A stretch of 64,000 nucleotides of DNA from Microbacterium sp. SZ1. GTDB lineage: Bacteria > Actinomycetota > Actinomycetes > Actinomycetales > Microbacteriaceae. Position numbers and translations under genes: made by a program. Under the pieces are notes generated by a model. That model did not search any database and was not told the origin of the DNA. It saw nothing but the letters and a program-made list of their open reading frames with translations. The stretch lies in the NCBI RefSeq assembly GCF_002362255.1, contig NZ_LPVV01000012.1, positions 203,244-267,243 of the forward strand, read 5' to 3'. Of this stretch, positions 15,893 to 26,200 are shown one piece after another. How positions within the stretch are numbered: the first letter of the stretch is position 1; each line of letters opens with the position of its first letter.

Positions 15893-17450
15893 CGCCGACG
15901 TAGGCGAGTCGTCGTTCCTCATCGATCGCGTCGAACCCCGTCGCATACGAGATCGGCAGGGCGCCCTCCGCCCAGCCCGCGAGGTGCACGTGCGGCCATT
16001 CCAGACCCTTCGCGGCGTGCAGCGTGGACAGGGTCACCGTGCGCATGGTCGGCTCGTGCTGATCCTTGGCGCGTGCCATCAGCGCATCGCTGAAGCTGCG
16101 CAGCGTCTCGTCCGGTCCCGCCTCCTCGGCGAGTCGCAGGATCGCGCGTCGCGCCTCCCATCCGTCGCGCTGCGCACCACCGGCCGCCGGGGGCTCGTCG
16201 GTGAGGCCCAGCTCGCGGAGGACGCGCTGCACCCCGGGGAGGAAGCCGTGCTCGGTCGGCGCGACCGCCGCCGCTCGCAGGGCGAGGATGGCCTGGCGGA
16301 CCTCGGGCATGGCGAAGAAGCGCGTACCGCCGAGCACCGAGGTGGCGATGCCCTCTGCGGCGAGCGCCTGCTGCAGAGCAGCCGATTGCGCGTGGGCGCG
16401 GTACAGCACCGCGATGTCGGAGGGCGAGGCGCCCTCCTCGATGCGTGCGGACACCGCGGCGGCGATGCCCTCCGCCTCGTCGCGCTCGCTGTCGTAGGCC
16501 GTCACCGTCGGCGTGTCCCCGGAGAACGTCTCGCGTGCGGGCATGAGCTCCAGTGCTCCCGGCCGACCCCGCATGAGGGCGTTCGCCGCCTCGAGTATCG
16601 GGGCCTGCGACCGGTAGTTCGTCTCGAGACGCACGACGGTGGCGTCGGGATGCCGTCGCTCGAACTCGAGCAGGAAGCGCTGCTCGGCTCCCGCGAAGGA
16701 GTAGATCGTCTGACTCGCGTCACCGACGACGCAGATGTCGCGCCGGTCTCCGAGCCAGAGCTCGAGGAGACGGTTCTGCAGCGGGGATACGTCCTGGAAC
16801 TCGTCGACCGTGAAGTGGCGGTACTGCTCGTGCACGGAGGCGGCGACGCGGGGTTCGGCCTCCAGCATCCCTGCGCAGGCCAACAGCACGTCCTCGAAGT
16901 CGAGCTGATGCCGTTCGTCCTTAAGCGCCTCATAGCGCTGCTGCAGCTCGACGAGCTGTTGGGCGTCGATGCCGCTGGGCGTGCGGCCGAGCGAGGCGTG
17001 CTTCTCGATCGAGAGCATCGACACCTTGCGCCACTCGATCTCGGACGCGATGTCGCGCAGCGTCGCCGTGCTCGGACGCAGGCGCATCGCGTCGGCGGCC
17101 TGCCCCAGCATCCGAACCTTGTTGTCGATGATCGACGGAGCCGGCGATCCGGCGAGGGTCGGCCAGAAGAAGTTCAGTTGGGCCAGCGCTGCGGCGTGGA
17201 ACGTCCGCGCGGCGACGCCCTCGACGCCGAGTGCTCGCAGGCGTCCGCGCAGCTCTCCCGCCGCCTTCGCCGTGAAGGTGACCGCCATCACGCGCGACGG
17301 CGAATAGGCGCCGGTGTCGACGCCGTGCGCGATGCGGTGCGTGATCACCCGGGTCTTGCCGGTCCCCGCACCGGCGAGCACGGCGACAGGACCGCGCAGC
17401 ACGGACGCCGCCTCCCGCTGCCTGTCGTCGAGCGCGTCGAGCGCGCTCAC
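15729..17450 (-). CDS. uvrD2: UvrD2-type SF1A DNA helicase, short form
   Basis: 573 residues with the full SF1 motif set: Walker A GAGTGKT (Lys32), motif II VDEFQDVSPLQ, motif III region GDASQTIYSFAGA, motif V STLHAAKGLEWPHV and motif VI RRLAYVGVTRA. Its position before nudC and adnAB supports UvrD2 rather than UvrD1/PcrA. The protein ends about 50 residues after motif VI with an Ala/Arg-rich tail, so the HRDC and zinc-type C-terminal domains of mycobacterial UvrD2 (about 700 residues) are absent. The start ATG overlaps the NudC stop by 4 nt (coupled). The 3' end overlaps the convergent ThiF-like gene by 164 nt. ATP-driven 3'-5' unwinding is expected. Confidence 0.88.
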   Translation of the reverse strand: MSALDALDDRQREAASVLRGPVAVLAGAGTGKTRVITHRIAHGVDTGAYSPSRVMAVTFTAKAAGELRGRLRALGVEGVAARTFHAAALAQLNFFWPTLAGSPAPSIIDNKVRMLGQAADAMRLRPSTATLRDIASEIEWRKVSMLSIEKHASLGRTPSGIDAQQLVELQQRYEALKDERHQLDFEDVLLACAGMLEAEPRVAASVHEQYRHFTVDEFQDVSPLQNRLLELWLGDRRDICVVGDASQTIYSFAGAEQRFLLEFERRHPDATVVRLETNYRSQAPILEAANALMRGRPGALELMPARETFSGDTPTVTAYDSERDEAEGIAAAVSARIEEGASPSDIAVLYRAHAQSAALQQALAAEGIATSVLGGTRFFAMPEVRQAILALRAAAVAPTEHGFLPGVQRVLRELGLTDEPPAAGGAQRDGWEARRAILRLAEEAGPDETLRSFSDALMARAKDQHEPTMRTVTLSTLHAAKGLEWPHVHLAGWAEGALPISYATGFDAIDEERRLAYVGVTRAARTLSVSWSRSAGRGERAPSRFLAEIGTTARGTGILREISPAAARAARRR

Positions 17451-18343
17451 GCGCGCCCCTCGTACCAGGCCGTGATCAACGCGCGTGCGATGGATGCCGG
17501 CCCCGGCAGTCCGACGGGTCCCTCCCCGGCGAGCGCCGTGCCGATCTCGTCACGCGTGAACCAGCGGACGTCGATGATCTCCTCGCCGTCGGCGCGCACC
17601 TCGGCCTCGTCGAGCGCGACCGCGCGGAACCCCAGCATGAGCGACCGAGGGAACGGCCACGGCTGCGACGACACGTAGTGCAGCGTCGCGAGGCGCACCC
17701 CCGCCTCCTCGGCGAGCTCGCGGTGCACGGTGGTCTCGAGCGACTCCCCCGCCTCGGTGAAGCCGGCGAAGCACGAGTACATGCGTCCGCCCCAGTTGGC
17801 GTTGGCGCCCAGGAGCAGACGCTCGCCGTCGGCGCTCTCGACGGCGACGATCACGGCGGGGTCGGTGCGCGGGAAGTGCTCGCGTCCGCACACGAGGCAG
17901 CGCCGCGACCACCCGGCCTGACGAAGCTCGGTGCCCCCGCCGCAGGTCGGGCAGAACGGCGCATCGCGCAGCCATCCGCCGAGCGCGAGGGCCTCGATGA
18001 GCAGCTCGGAGTCCTCGTCGCCGAGGCGGGCTCCGAGATCGCGAAGACCCAGCCACGTCTCGTCCGGCGCGGTGTCGATCGTGTCGGCCTCGGGGGTCAG
18101 CACCGCGAGGAGCACGACCACGCCTTCTGAGTCGCGGCCCAGCAGCGCCCAGGTCGCCTCGCCGACCTCGGAGGGGGCGACGCGCAGGAGCTGCGGTTCG
18201 TCGAGATCCGCGCCGGCGATGCGCGCGCGGCCGTCGCGGACGGCGATGACCCTGGTCGTGTCGTCTGCCCGGAGCCGCTCGATCACTCCCGCCTCGGCCC
18301 GCAGCTCGGCCGCACGGTCGAAGGACGCGCGCATCGTGGTCAT
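17447..18343 (-). CDS. nudC: NAD(+)/NADH pyrophosphatase
   Basis: 298 residues. The zinc ribbon Cys131-Cys134/Cys149-Cys152 (CPTCGG, CLVCG) is followed by a Nudix box at 194-216 (GFTEAGESLETTVHREL, AEEAGV) and the NudC-specific SQPWPFPRS motif (226-234). It hydrolyses NAD(H) to NMN(H) and AMP, and NudC enzymes can also remove NAD caps from RNA. The first ATG is used with AGAGG about 7 nt upstream. A second ATG three codons later is an alternative. It is translationally coupled to uvrD2 downstream, the same order as in mycobacteria. Confidence 0.94.
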   Translation of the reverse strand: MTTMRASFDRAAELRAEAGVIERLRADDTTRVIAVRDGRARIAGADLDEPQLLRVAPSEVGEATWALLGRDSEGVVVLLAVLTPEADTIDTAPDETWLGLRDLGARLGDEDSELLIEALALGGWLRDAPFCPTCGGGTELRQAGWSRRCLVCGREHFPRTDPAVIVAVESADGERLLLGANANWGGRMYSCFAGFTEAGESLETTVHRELAEEAGVRLATLHYVSSQPWPFPRSLMLGFRAVALDEAEVRADGEEIIDVRWFTRDEIGTALAGEGPVGLPGPASIARALITAWYEGRA

Positions 18344-18407
18344 CGACTCCCTCTCTCACGGGCGTGGCGGAGGCGGGACCGCCCCGGCGCCCGCCTACCC
18401 TGGGGGT

Positions 18408-19790
18408 ATGGGACGCTCTCCTTTCACTCTAGCCGCGGCGGTGACGGCCGCACTGCCCGGAGCGGAGGTGACCGGAGCGCGACCGCTGACCGCGGACGGC
18501 GACGGACGTTTCGACTCCGCGGTCGCCTCCCTCGCCGACGGGCGGGAGCTCGCGATCCGCGTGGCGGAGGACGACGAGGCCGGCCGCGAGCTCGCCGCCG
18601 AGGCGCTCGCTCTCCGCGCCCTGACCGCCGGCGCGCGCGCGATGCTGCCGTTCGAGGTCCCCGCGTACATCGGCGAGACGCGCCTGGGCGATGCCCGCGC
18701 GCTCGTCACGGAGCTGCTTCCCGGCTTCCAGATCGAGGCCGCTCACGTCCCGGCGGGTCGCGGAGCCGCCGAATCGATAGGCGCCGCGATCGCCGCCGTG
18801 CACGCGCTGCCGACCTCCGTCGTGCGCAGCGCGGGCCTTCTCGCCCGAACCGCGCAGGAGAGCCGCGACGAGATCGCCCGGCTGGTCGACACCGCCGCGG
18901 CGACCGGACGTGTACCCGCACGCCTCACGGTGCGCTGGCGCGAAGCGGTCGCCGATGACGACCTCTGGCGTTTCGAGTCGACGGTCGTGCTCGGCGGGGT
19001 TCAGGCCACCTCCTTCGTGTTCCGCGACGACCCCGAGGCCGGCCCTCAGGTCACCGGCGTGCTGGGCTGGCACTCCCTGTCGGTGGGCGACCCGGCGGTC
19101 GACCTCTCCTGGCTCTCGACCGCGCCGGATGCCGCGGACGACGTGACCGCGGCATACGCGCGCACGATAGACCGCGTGCCCGATCCGGCCCTCGAGGTGC
19201 GTGGGCGCCTGCTCGCCGAGCTCGAGTTCGCGCGCTGGCTCGTGCACGGCGACTCGCTGCGCCGGCAGGACATCGTCGACGACGCCGCCGCCCTGCTCGA
19301 GGCACTCGCGGACGGACTGCGGCACGACGACCTCGCGGTGATCTCGGCACGTGCGGACGGCGTCGACTCGGCCATGGACGCCCTCGACCGCGTTCCCGCC
19401 ACCGCAGCGGCCGGGGCAGGAGCCGCAGGCGCCACGGCGATGGAGACCGACGCCTACAACCCCGACGAGCTGTGGCACGACGAGTCAGACGGCGACGGGC
19501 GGCGCGACACCGGCTCGCTCGGCGTCGGCGCGGATGCCGACAGCACCCACGACCTCTCGGATGCCGCGGCGGAAGCCGCCGAGGCCGCGCGGCGGGCGGA
19601 TGTCGGCGGACTCGAGACCGAGGATCTGTCGGGCGTGCGGGATCGGTTCCCCCTCTCCCGCGGCGGCGACGGTTCCCAGGGTGCGTCGGACGGGTCTGCG
19701 GCCGCGGACTCGCACGAGTCCCCCGAGGACGAGGCTCAGCGTGCCGCGCGCGCCGCGCTCCAGCGCTGGAGGAGCTCGGACTCCGAGTAG
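18408..19790 (+). CDS. APH-fold phosphotransferase homologue with catalytic residues lost (predicted pseudokinase)
   Basis: 460 residues. Residues 1-335 align by pattern with aminoglycoside/macrolide phosphotransferases, with LTVRWREAV and GDPAVDLSWL as C-lobe landmarks. The catalytic positions differ. The HGD loop is Leu195-Gly196-Gly197, the metal-binding Asn is Ser202, the Asp of the usual DW is Gly220 (LGW), and the N-lobe Lys is Arg51 (ELAIRVA). Residues 335-460 are an acidic, probably disordered tail. TACCCT (18396-18401) lies 6 nt before the ATG, so the mRNA is probably leaderless. It is divergent from nudC and overlaps the end of adnB by 55 nt. Kinase activity is unlikely. A binding or scaffold role near AdnAB is inference. 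Confidence 0.75.
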   Translation: MGRSPFTLAAAVTAALPGAEVTGARPLTADGDGRFDSAVASLADGRELAIRVAEDDEAGRELAAEALALRALTAGARAMLPFEVPAYIGETRLGDARALVTELLPGFQIEAAHVPAGRGAAESIGAAIAAVHALPTSVVRSAGLLARTAQESRDEIARLVDTAAATGRVPARLTVRWREAVADDDLWRFESTVVLGGVQATSFVFRDDPEAGPQVTGVLGWHSLSVGDPAVDLSWLSTAPDAADDVTAAYARTIDRVPDPALEVRGRLLAELEFARWLVHGDSLRRQDIVDDAAALLEALADGLRHDDLAVISARADGVDSAMDALDRVPATAAAGAGAAGATAMETDAYNPDELWHDESDGDGRRDTGSLGVGADADSTHDLSDAAAEAAEAARRADVGGLETEDLSGVRDRFPLSRGGDGSQGASDGSAAADSHESPEDEAQRAARAALQRWRSSDSE

Positions 19791-22700
19791 ACGCGGTCGC
19801 CGCGTATGACCAGATCGTCGGCGACGTAGTACAGGGCGACGTCGATCTCGTCCAGGGGGACCCCGAAGCGACGGTGGTAGGCGAGTCGGTACAGAGCGAG
19901 CTGCAGCATCCGCTCGTCGCGTTCCTTCGCCGTGCGGGGCGCCTTGCCCGTCTTCCAGTCCACGATCTCAATCCGGCCGCCGCGGTCCGCGCGACGGTAG
20001 ACCGCATCGAGCTTGCAGATGACGATGTGCCCTGAGCCGTCGTCGTCCGGTGCTCCGCCGAGCGCGAAGTCGATCTCGATCTCGACGGCGATCGGCGCGA
20101 GCCCGCCCCATTCGCTGCGCTCGAAGATCTGCTGCAGGGTCTGCAGGTCGGCCGCATCCGCGGGCGACACGTCTCCCGGCGAGTCCGCAGCGAGGTCGTC
20201 CTCATCGAGCTCCCACAGCGCCTCCTCGACGCGTGTGCCGACGCCGACCAGCTCACTGCGCCGCTCGACCCAGGCGTGGAAGAGCGTGCCGAGCCTGGTC
20301 TGCCGGTACGGCCGCTCGGGCACCGGGCGCACGATCGACGAGATTGTGGCGTCGAAGTCGGTCACGTAGTCCTTGAAGCGCGATGCGGGGACGCGCGTGG
20401 GAGGCTGTGCTGCCGTTCCCCTCAGACGCGCCTCTCGCTCGGCGAGGAGACGGGCCAGCTCGGGACTCGCGACCGGATTCTCGGCCGCAGCGGCCCGGAC
20501 GGCGGCCGCAGCGGACTCGACGAGCGGGCGGCGCGCGCCGAGCGGATCGAGCGGCCAGCTCAGTGTGGCACCCGGCCCCTCGTACGGGTTGTCCTCCGGG
20601 TCCACCGGCTCGATCGCGTCGAGGCCGAGCACGTCCATCGCCTCGACCAGGAACGGGCTCGGCACACGCGGCGACTTCTGCCCGGCCCAGTGGGCGCCGG
20701 TCAGCAGCAGATCGGTGCGCGCCCGGGTGACCGCGACGTACGCGAGACGGCGCTCCTCCTGCTGCTGGTAGTCGCGATAGGCATCCTTGAAGCGCTTGAG
20801 TGCGCCGCCCTGCGGGTTCGCCTTGGACACGCCGCCCGACAGCGACGACTGCGCGAGAGCCTGCCGCTTCTTCGGATCGGCCTCATCGCCCATCGCAGCC
20901 ACCGGGTCCCAGTCGAACCTCGGCAGAGCGTCGCGGTCGCCGCGCAGCGCGAAGGGCACGACGCCGAAGCCGAACCATCCCGACGTGTCGGACACGCGGC
21001 CGGGGAGTTCGTCGGTGACGAGCCGCACGACGGCGACGGCATCCCACTCCAGACCCTTCGACCCATGGATCGTGAGCAGCTGCACGACTCCCGGCTCAGG
21101 GGGTTCGGGTCGAGGCATGAGCTCGTCCGTGCTCTCGGCCTTGTCGAGCCAGGCGAGCAGCGCGCCGATCGTGCCGCGCTCGTCGGCGGCGAGAAAAGCC
21201 CGCACCTCGTCGGCGAACGCCCGGAGCTGCGTCGCCGCGACTCGCGCCGGCCCCCGCGTCTCGTTCGCCGCGAGCTCGATGTCGAGCCGGAGCTCCAGCT
21301 CGATCAGGCGGATGAGCTCGGGGATCGGCTGCGACGACGCGCGCCGCAGCCGTTCGAGCATCTCGCCCGCCGCGCGGATGCGGGAGCGCCCGTCGGGGCT
21401 GATCCCCGCGATGAGCCGGTAGTCGTCGCGCACCGCGCGCACGACGTCGACCGCGTCGATGATCGACACGGCCTCGTCGGCGCCGCGCGAGGAGCGGAGG
21501 CGCACGCGCACCTCTTCCGGCAACGGCATCATCCCGGTGTCGCGTTCGGAGAGCGTGCGGCCGAGGTCGTAGAGCGCGGCCATGTCGGCGACACCGACCG
21601 CGAATCTCGGTCCTGTGAGGAGCCGGATGAGGGCGGACCCAGCCGTCGGATCGTGCACGACGCGCAACGTCGACACCACGTCGACGACCTCGGGCGTCGC
21701 CAGCAGTCCCCCGAGACCCAGGATGCGGTGCGGCACGCCGCGCGCGGCGAGAGCGGCCGCGAACGTCTGCATGTGGCGCTTCGAGCGGAACAGGATCGCA
21801 CCGGTGTGGGGACGACCCGCCGCTGCCTGGTCGTGTGCTGCTCGTCGCTCGACGAACCAGTCGGCGACCTCGGCAGCCTCGTCGTCGACCGTGAAGGGGA
21901 AGCGCACCTGCACCGCGCCCTCCCCCGCCCCCGGCCTGGGTTCCAGCGGCGGCACGTCGAGCCCCGGTCGCTGCAGCGGCTCCAGAACGCGGTTCGCGAC
22001 ATCGAGGATGCGGCTGTCGTTGCGCCAGCTGGTCATGAGGCTGTAGATCGCAGCCGGGGACTCGTCCGGGCCGGTGAAGGCCCCCGAGAACGCGTACAGG
22101 TTGTCGGCGCTCGCCCCGCGCCACCCGTAGATCGACTGGTGCGGGTCGCCGACCGCCATCACCGCTGAGTCGCGGAAGAGCTCGGCGAGGAATCGGGTCT
22201 GGATGACCGACGTGTCCTGGTACTCGTCGAGCAGCACGACGCGATGCTGCTCTCGCAGCTCGGCGCGCACGTCGGGCGCCGACTCGACGATGTCGTACGC
22301 TCCGCCGACCTGGTCGGCGAAGTCGAGCACGCCCCGTCGGCTCTTCTCCGCGATGTAGTCGCGCACCAGCTGAGCGAGCGTCGCGAGACTCAGGAGGTTC
22401 GTCGCGGCGGTCTCGACGGCGGCCGTGCCACGGTACGGAGCGAAGGCCTCGGCCTGCTCCCTCGCGATGCGCACCGCGTGATCGACGTCGACCCGATGGT
22501 CGAGCACGTCGCCGGCGAGCCGCTGCACCGCGTCGATCACGGTGCCGAGCGCGAAGTCGATCTGCTCGAGTTCGGGGATGTCGGACCGCAGCACGACCTC
22601 GCGCGCCAGCATCCAGGACGCCGCCTGACTCAGCATCGCGACGTCGGTGTCACGACCGATGCGGGCCGCGTGCTCCCTCACGATGCCGTCGGCGAAGGCG

Positions 22701-23233
22701 TTGTAGGTCGACACACGGGGGCGGATCATCAGCTCCTCCGCGGCGCGGGGTGTCGCGGGGTCCCAGCCGGTGCCGTACGTCGCGGCGAGCTCGTCGAGCA
22801 CTCGCAGCCGGACGACGTCGCGCTGCCGACCGGGCGCGGCGGCCCCGACACGCTCCAGAGCGCCGCTCGCCACGATCTCGGGGAGGAACGGGAGCAGTCC
22901 GCGGCGTCCGTACTCGTCGATCAGTGCGAGCCGCGTGCCGATGCGCTCGGCGAGCTCGCCCGCCGCCTTGCGCGTGAAGGTCAGGCCGAGCACCTCGTCG
23001 CGGCGGACATGGCCGTTCGCCACCAGCCAGACGACGCGGCCGGACATGGTCTCGGTCTTGCCGCTCCCCGCCCCCGCGACCACGAGGGCCGGTGCGGGCG
23101 GCGCCTCGATCACGCGCTGCTGCGCGGAGGTCGGTGCGGGCTGTCCGAGCGCCGCGGCCACGTCGGTCGCGGAGATGCCGAGGGTGCCCGGCCACGACTC
23201 GGCGGTCGCGCGCGGCGTATCGATCAGGGTCAT
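19736..23233 (-). CDS. adnB: AdnB-type helicase-nuclease subunit
   Basis: 1165 residues. The N-terminal UvrD-like motor has Walker A GAGSGKT (Lys59), motif II LLDEYQDTSVIQ, motif III GDPHQSIYGWRGA and motif VI YVAVTRARTDLLL. A C-terminal RecB-like nuclease carries VDWKTGK and LQLALYRLAYHRRFG. With AdnA it forms the actinobacterial break-resection machine that unwinds and trims DNA ends for recombination. The chosen ATG 23233 overlaps the AdnA stop by 4 nt. The longer frame from 23296 would run into AdnA. The downstream end overlaps the pseudokinase gene by 55 nt. Confidence 0.92.
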   Translation of the reverse strand: MTLIDTPRATAESWPGTLGISATDVAAALGQPAPTSAQQRVIEAPPAPALVVAGAGSGKTETMSGRVVWLVANGHVRRDEVLGLTFTRKAAGELAERIGTRLALIDEYGRRGLLPFLPEIVASGALERVGAAAPGRQRDVVRLRVLDELAATYGTGWDPATPRAAEELMIRPRVSTYNAFADGIVREHAARIGRDTDVAMLSQAASWMLAREVVLRSDIPELEQIDFALGTVIDAVQRLAGDVLDHRVDVDHAVRIAREQAEAFAPYRGTAAVETAATNLLSLATLAQLVRDYIAEKSRRGVLDFADQVGGAYDIVESAPDVRAELREQHRVVLLDEYQDTSVIQTRFLAELFRDSAVMAVGDPHQSIYGWRGASADNLYAFSGAFTGPDESPAAIYSLMTSWRNDSRILDVANRVLEPLQRPGLDVPPLEPRPGAGEGAVQVRFPFTVDDEAAEVADWFVERRAAHDQAAAGRPHTGAILFRSKRHMQTFAAALAARGVPHRILGLGGLLATPEVVDVVSTLRVVHDPTAGSALIRLLTGPRFAVGVADMAALYDLGRTLSERDTGMMPLPEEVRVRLRSSRGADEAVSIIDAVDVVRAVRDDYRLIAGISPDGRSRIRAAGEMLERLRRASSQPIPELIRLIELELRLDIELAANETRGPARVAATQLRAFADEVRAFLAADERGTIGALLAWLDKAESTDELMPRPEPPEPGVVQLLTIHGSKGLEWDAVAVVRLVTDELPGRVSDTSGWFGFGVVPFALRGDRDALPRFDWDPVAAMGDEADPKKRQALAQSSLSGGVSKANPQGGALKRFKDAYRDYQQQEERRLAYVAVTRARTDLLLTGAHWAGQKSPRVPSPFLVEAMDVLGLDAIEPVDPEDNPYEGPGATLSWPLDPLGARRPLVESAAAAVRAAAAENPVASPELARLLAEREARLRGTAAQPPTRVPASRFKDYVTDFDATISSIVRPVPERPYRQTRLGTLFHAWVERRSELVGVGTRVEEALWELDEDDLAADSPGDVSPADAADLQTLQQIFERSEWGGLAPIAVEIEIDFALGGAPDDDGSGHIVICKLDAVYRRADRGGRIEIVDWKTGKAPRTAKERDERMLQLALYRLAYHRRFGVPLDEIDVALYYVADDLVIRGDRVYSESELLQRWSAARAAR

Positions 23234-26200
23234 GCGCTCACCGCCGGCACGGTGTGGATGCGGCAGCGATTGATGCGGCGCTGGGTGTCGGCGCAATGCG
23301 CCTCGACCTGGGCGGTGAAGCTGGACGCCGACATCCCGCGCGCGGCCTCCCCCACCCGCCGCAGGAATGCCGTCTTCGCCTCGTCGTCGAGCGTGTGCTG
23401 GTGCGCGATGCGGTAATCGCTCTTGGCGAGGGTCTTGGACACCACGACCAATCGCGCCCCGGCGAGCGCATCGGCGGGCGCATCAGGGATGAGTCCCTGC
23501 TGCACGGCGACCTGATACGCCGCGAGCTGGGCGTGCTCGACGACACCCGGGTCGGACTCGGGATCGGACTTGCCCGTCTTGAGGTCGACCACGACGACCC
23601 GCTCTCGCCGCGCATCGTCGGCCTCGGCGACCGCAGCGATGGGCTGCCACCTCTGCCCCCGCGCATGCGGGTGATCGCCCGCACCGGGTGGGTAGAGCTC
23701 CACGCGGTCGATGTAACCGTGGATGATCGCCTGATCTCCGTGCTCGTCGCCCACGGGATGCACGGCGGGGATCTCGTCGTCGCCCACGGGGATGTCGACG
23801 GCGAAACGGAACTCCACCTCACTCGCGATCTCGCGACCGCCGTCGCGGCGGACGTCGTGGAGGTACGTGTGCAGCCGGTCGATGAGGGTGTCGGCGCGGC
23901 GTCGCTCCTTGCGCCCGATCCACTCCGTCTCGAAGTCGAGCTCGGGCCAGTGCTCGGCGAGCACGGCGCGCATCTGCTCGAGATCACCTTCCGGCGACCG
24001 CTCCATCGCCTCGTGCACGATGGTGCCGATGCCGGCGGTCGGCGGCATGACGGTGTCTCCGCCCAGCGCCGACACCGCCCAGTTCAGCCCGCACTCCTCG
24101 AAGGACTCGAGGCGCGACGGCGAGACGCGCGCCCCCTCCACCGCCAGATCGCGGAGACCGGAGTCCGTCGACGGCGGCGTGACCCCGTACCATTCGGACG
24201 GGTCGGCGCCGGGGACTCCTTCTCGGGCGAGCACCGCCAGCTGCTCAGCGGCCTCGGACCTGGCTGCGGCGGAGTGGGAGGTCGTGAGCACGCGCCGATG
24301 CCGCGCGACGAGCCCTCGCAGCGTGAGCGGATGCTCGGCGGACGCGTGCTGGGCCGGAGGGGGTGGGGGCGGCAGGAACGCGAAGAACGGACTCGGCGTC
24401 ATGTCGTCATCGTCGACCGCGGTGATGAGCAGCCGACGGCGCGACCGCGAGATCGCCCTGACGAAGAGACGCAGTTCGTCGTGCAACGCCGCGCGGCGCC
24501 GATCGAGCACGCCCGCGGACTCCTCGACCCGACCCGCGCGCGCGGCGAGCAGTGCGTCGGCGAGCCGCCAGGTCCGCAGCATCCCGCCGCGGAGACGCAC
24601 GTTGGGCCATACGCCGTCCTGCACCCCGGCGACGACGACGGCGTCGAACTCGGTTCCGAGCGCTGTGGCCGGTGTGAGCAGCGTCACCCTGCCCGGACGA
24701 TCGGGGCTGGAGAGCGAGTCCTCCGGCACCTCGCTGTCGAGGATGTCGCGCACGAACACCTCGGGCCGCTCGTTCGGAGTGCGTTCGACGAACCGCTTGG
24801 CCGCGCCGAAAAGCGACACGAGCGCGTCCAGCGCCCTCGCGGTCTCGGCGCCGCTCGCCTGCATCGACATCTCACGCCACGCGACCTGCAGCGACCTGCC
24901 GTCCACCGCCCTCGCGCGATCCCACACCCGCCAGAGCAGGTCGTGGATCGTCTCGCCCTCTGCGGCTCCCTTCGCGACCTCGGCGACGGTCTGCGCGAAT
25001 CTCGCCGCCGTGCGCGATTCCGCCGCGTCGATGAGCGTGAAGTGGTCGGGCCCCGTCAGCGCCTGTCGCAGCAGCTCCCTGGCCGGCGTGGATCCGCCCT
25101 GCTCGAGCTCCACGTGCCGCAGTCGCGCGCGCAGCCGTCGGAGACCGATCGCATCCATCCCGCCGAAGGGCGTGCGCAGCGCTTCCTCCCACTCCTGCGG
25201 GGTGCGCTCCTCGGCCGGCGTCAGCGCGAGACGGACGACGCCGACGATGTCGCGCACCACCGACTCGCTGCCGAGCGGGCGTTGCACGCCGGCGGCGCGC
25301 GTCGGGATCTCACGGGCCGCGAGCTCGGTCTCGAGCTGGGCGACCTGGCGCGTATCGTGCGCGATCACTGCCATGCGGTCCCACGCCACCCCGTCGACCA
25401 GATGCCATTCGCGCATGACCCCCGCGATGCGGTCGAGCTCCTCGTAGGGCGAGGGGGCGATGAAGGTCGAGACCGACGCATCCTCTGCACCGTCGGTCTT
25501 CGGCGCCGGTGCACGCCGGTGGTCGACGCGGCCCGATGCACCGATCGCCTGCGTGACGGTTCGCGTCAGCGACGTCAGCGACGCCGTCTGGCGATGCGGG
25601 GCGTCGAGCACGTGGACCTCGCCGAGCGCGGTGGCCAGCTGCGCGAACAATTCGGGGGTCGCACCGCGGAACGCGCCCGAGGAGATGTCGGGGTCTCCGA
25701 AAGCGAGCACGGCGACACCCCGCTCGCGGAGCGCCTGCACGAGGGCCACGCCACCGCGGGTGAGCTCCTGCGCGTCGTCGATGAGCACGATTCGGAGATC
25801 GGCGAGCGGGCCGAGCTCAGCGGCGCCCGCGCCCTGCAGGATCGTCCGCGCCTCGGTGAGCAGGTTGGCAGCGTCGCGGTGCGCGGCACGGGCGTGGTCG
25901 AGCACGGCGCGGTACTCGACGAGGAAGTCGGCCACGGCCGTCCAGACCGGATCCCCGGCACCGCGGAGGTCTTCCGGCTGCGCCCCCAGTTCGGCGCACT
26001 CTGCGAGGAAGGCGCGCAGCTCCGAGCGGAAACCGCGCGATCCGCGCACGGACGCGCTCAGCGCCTCCGGCCAGTCGATATGCTCGTCCTCGGCGTCGCC
26101 CGCGAGGAGGTCGGCGATCAGGCGGTCCTGGTCCGCTCCCGTGAGCAGAGCTGGCGGCTCTTCACCCGCGTGCACCATGGCTCCGCGCACGATCTGGAAG

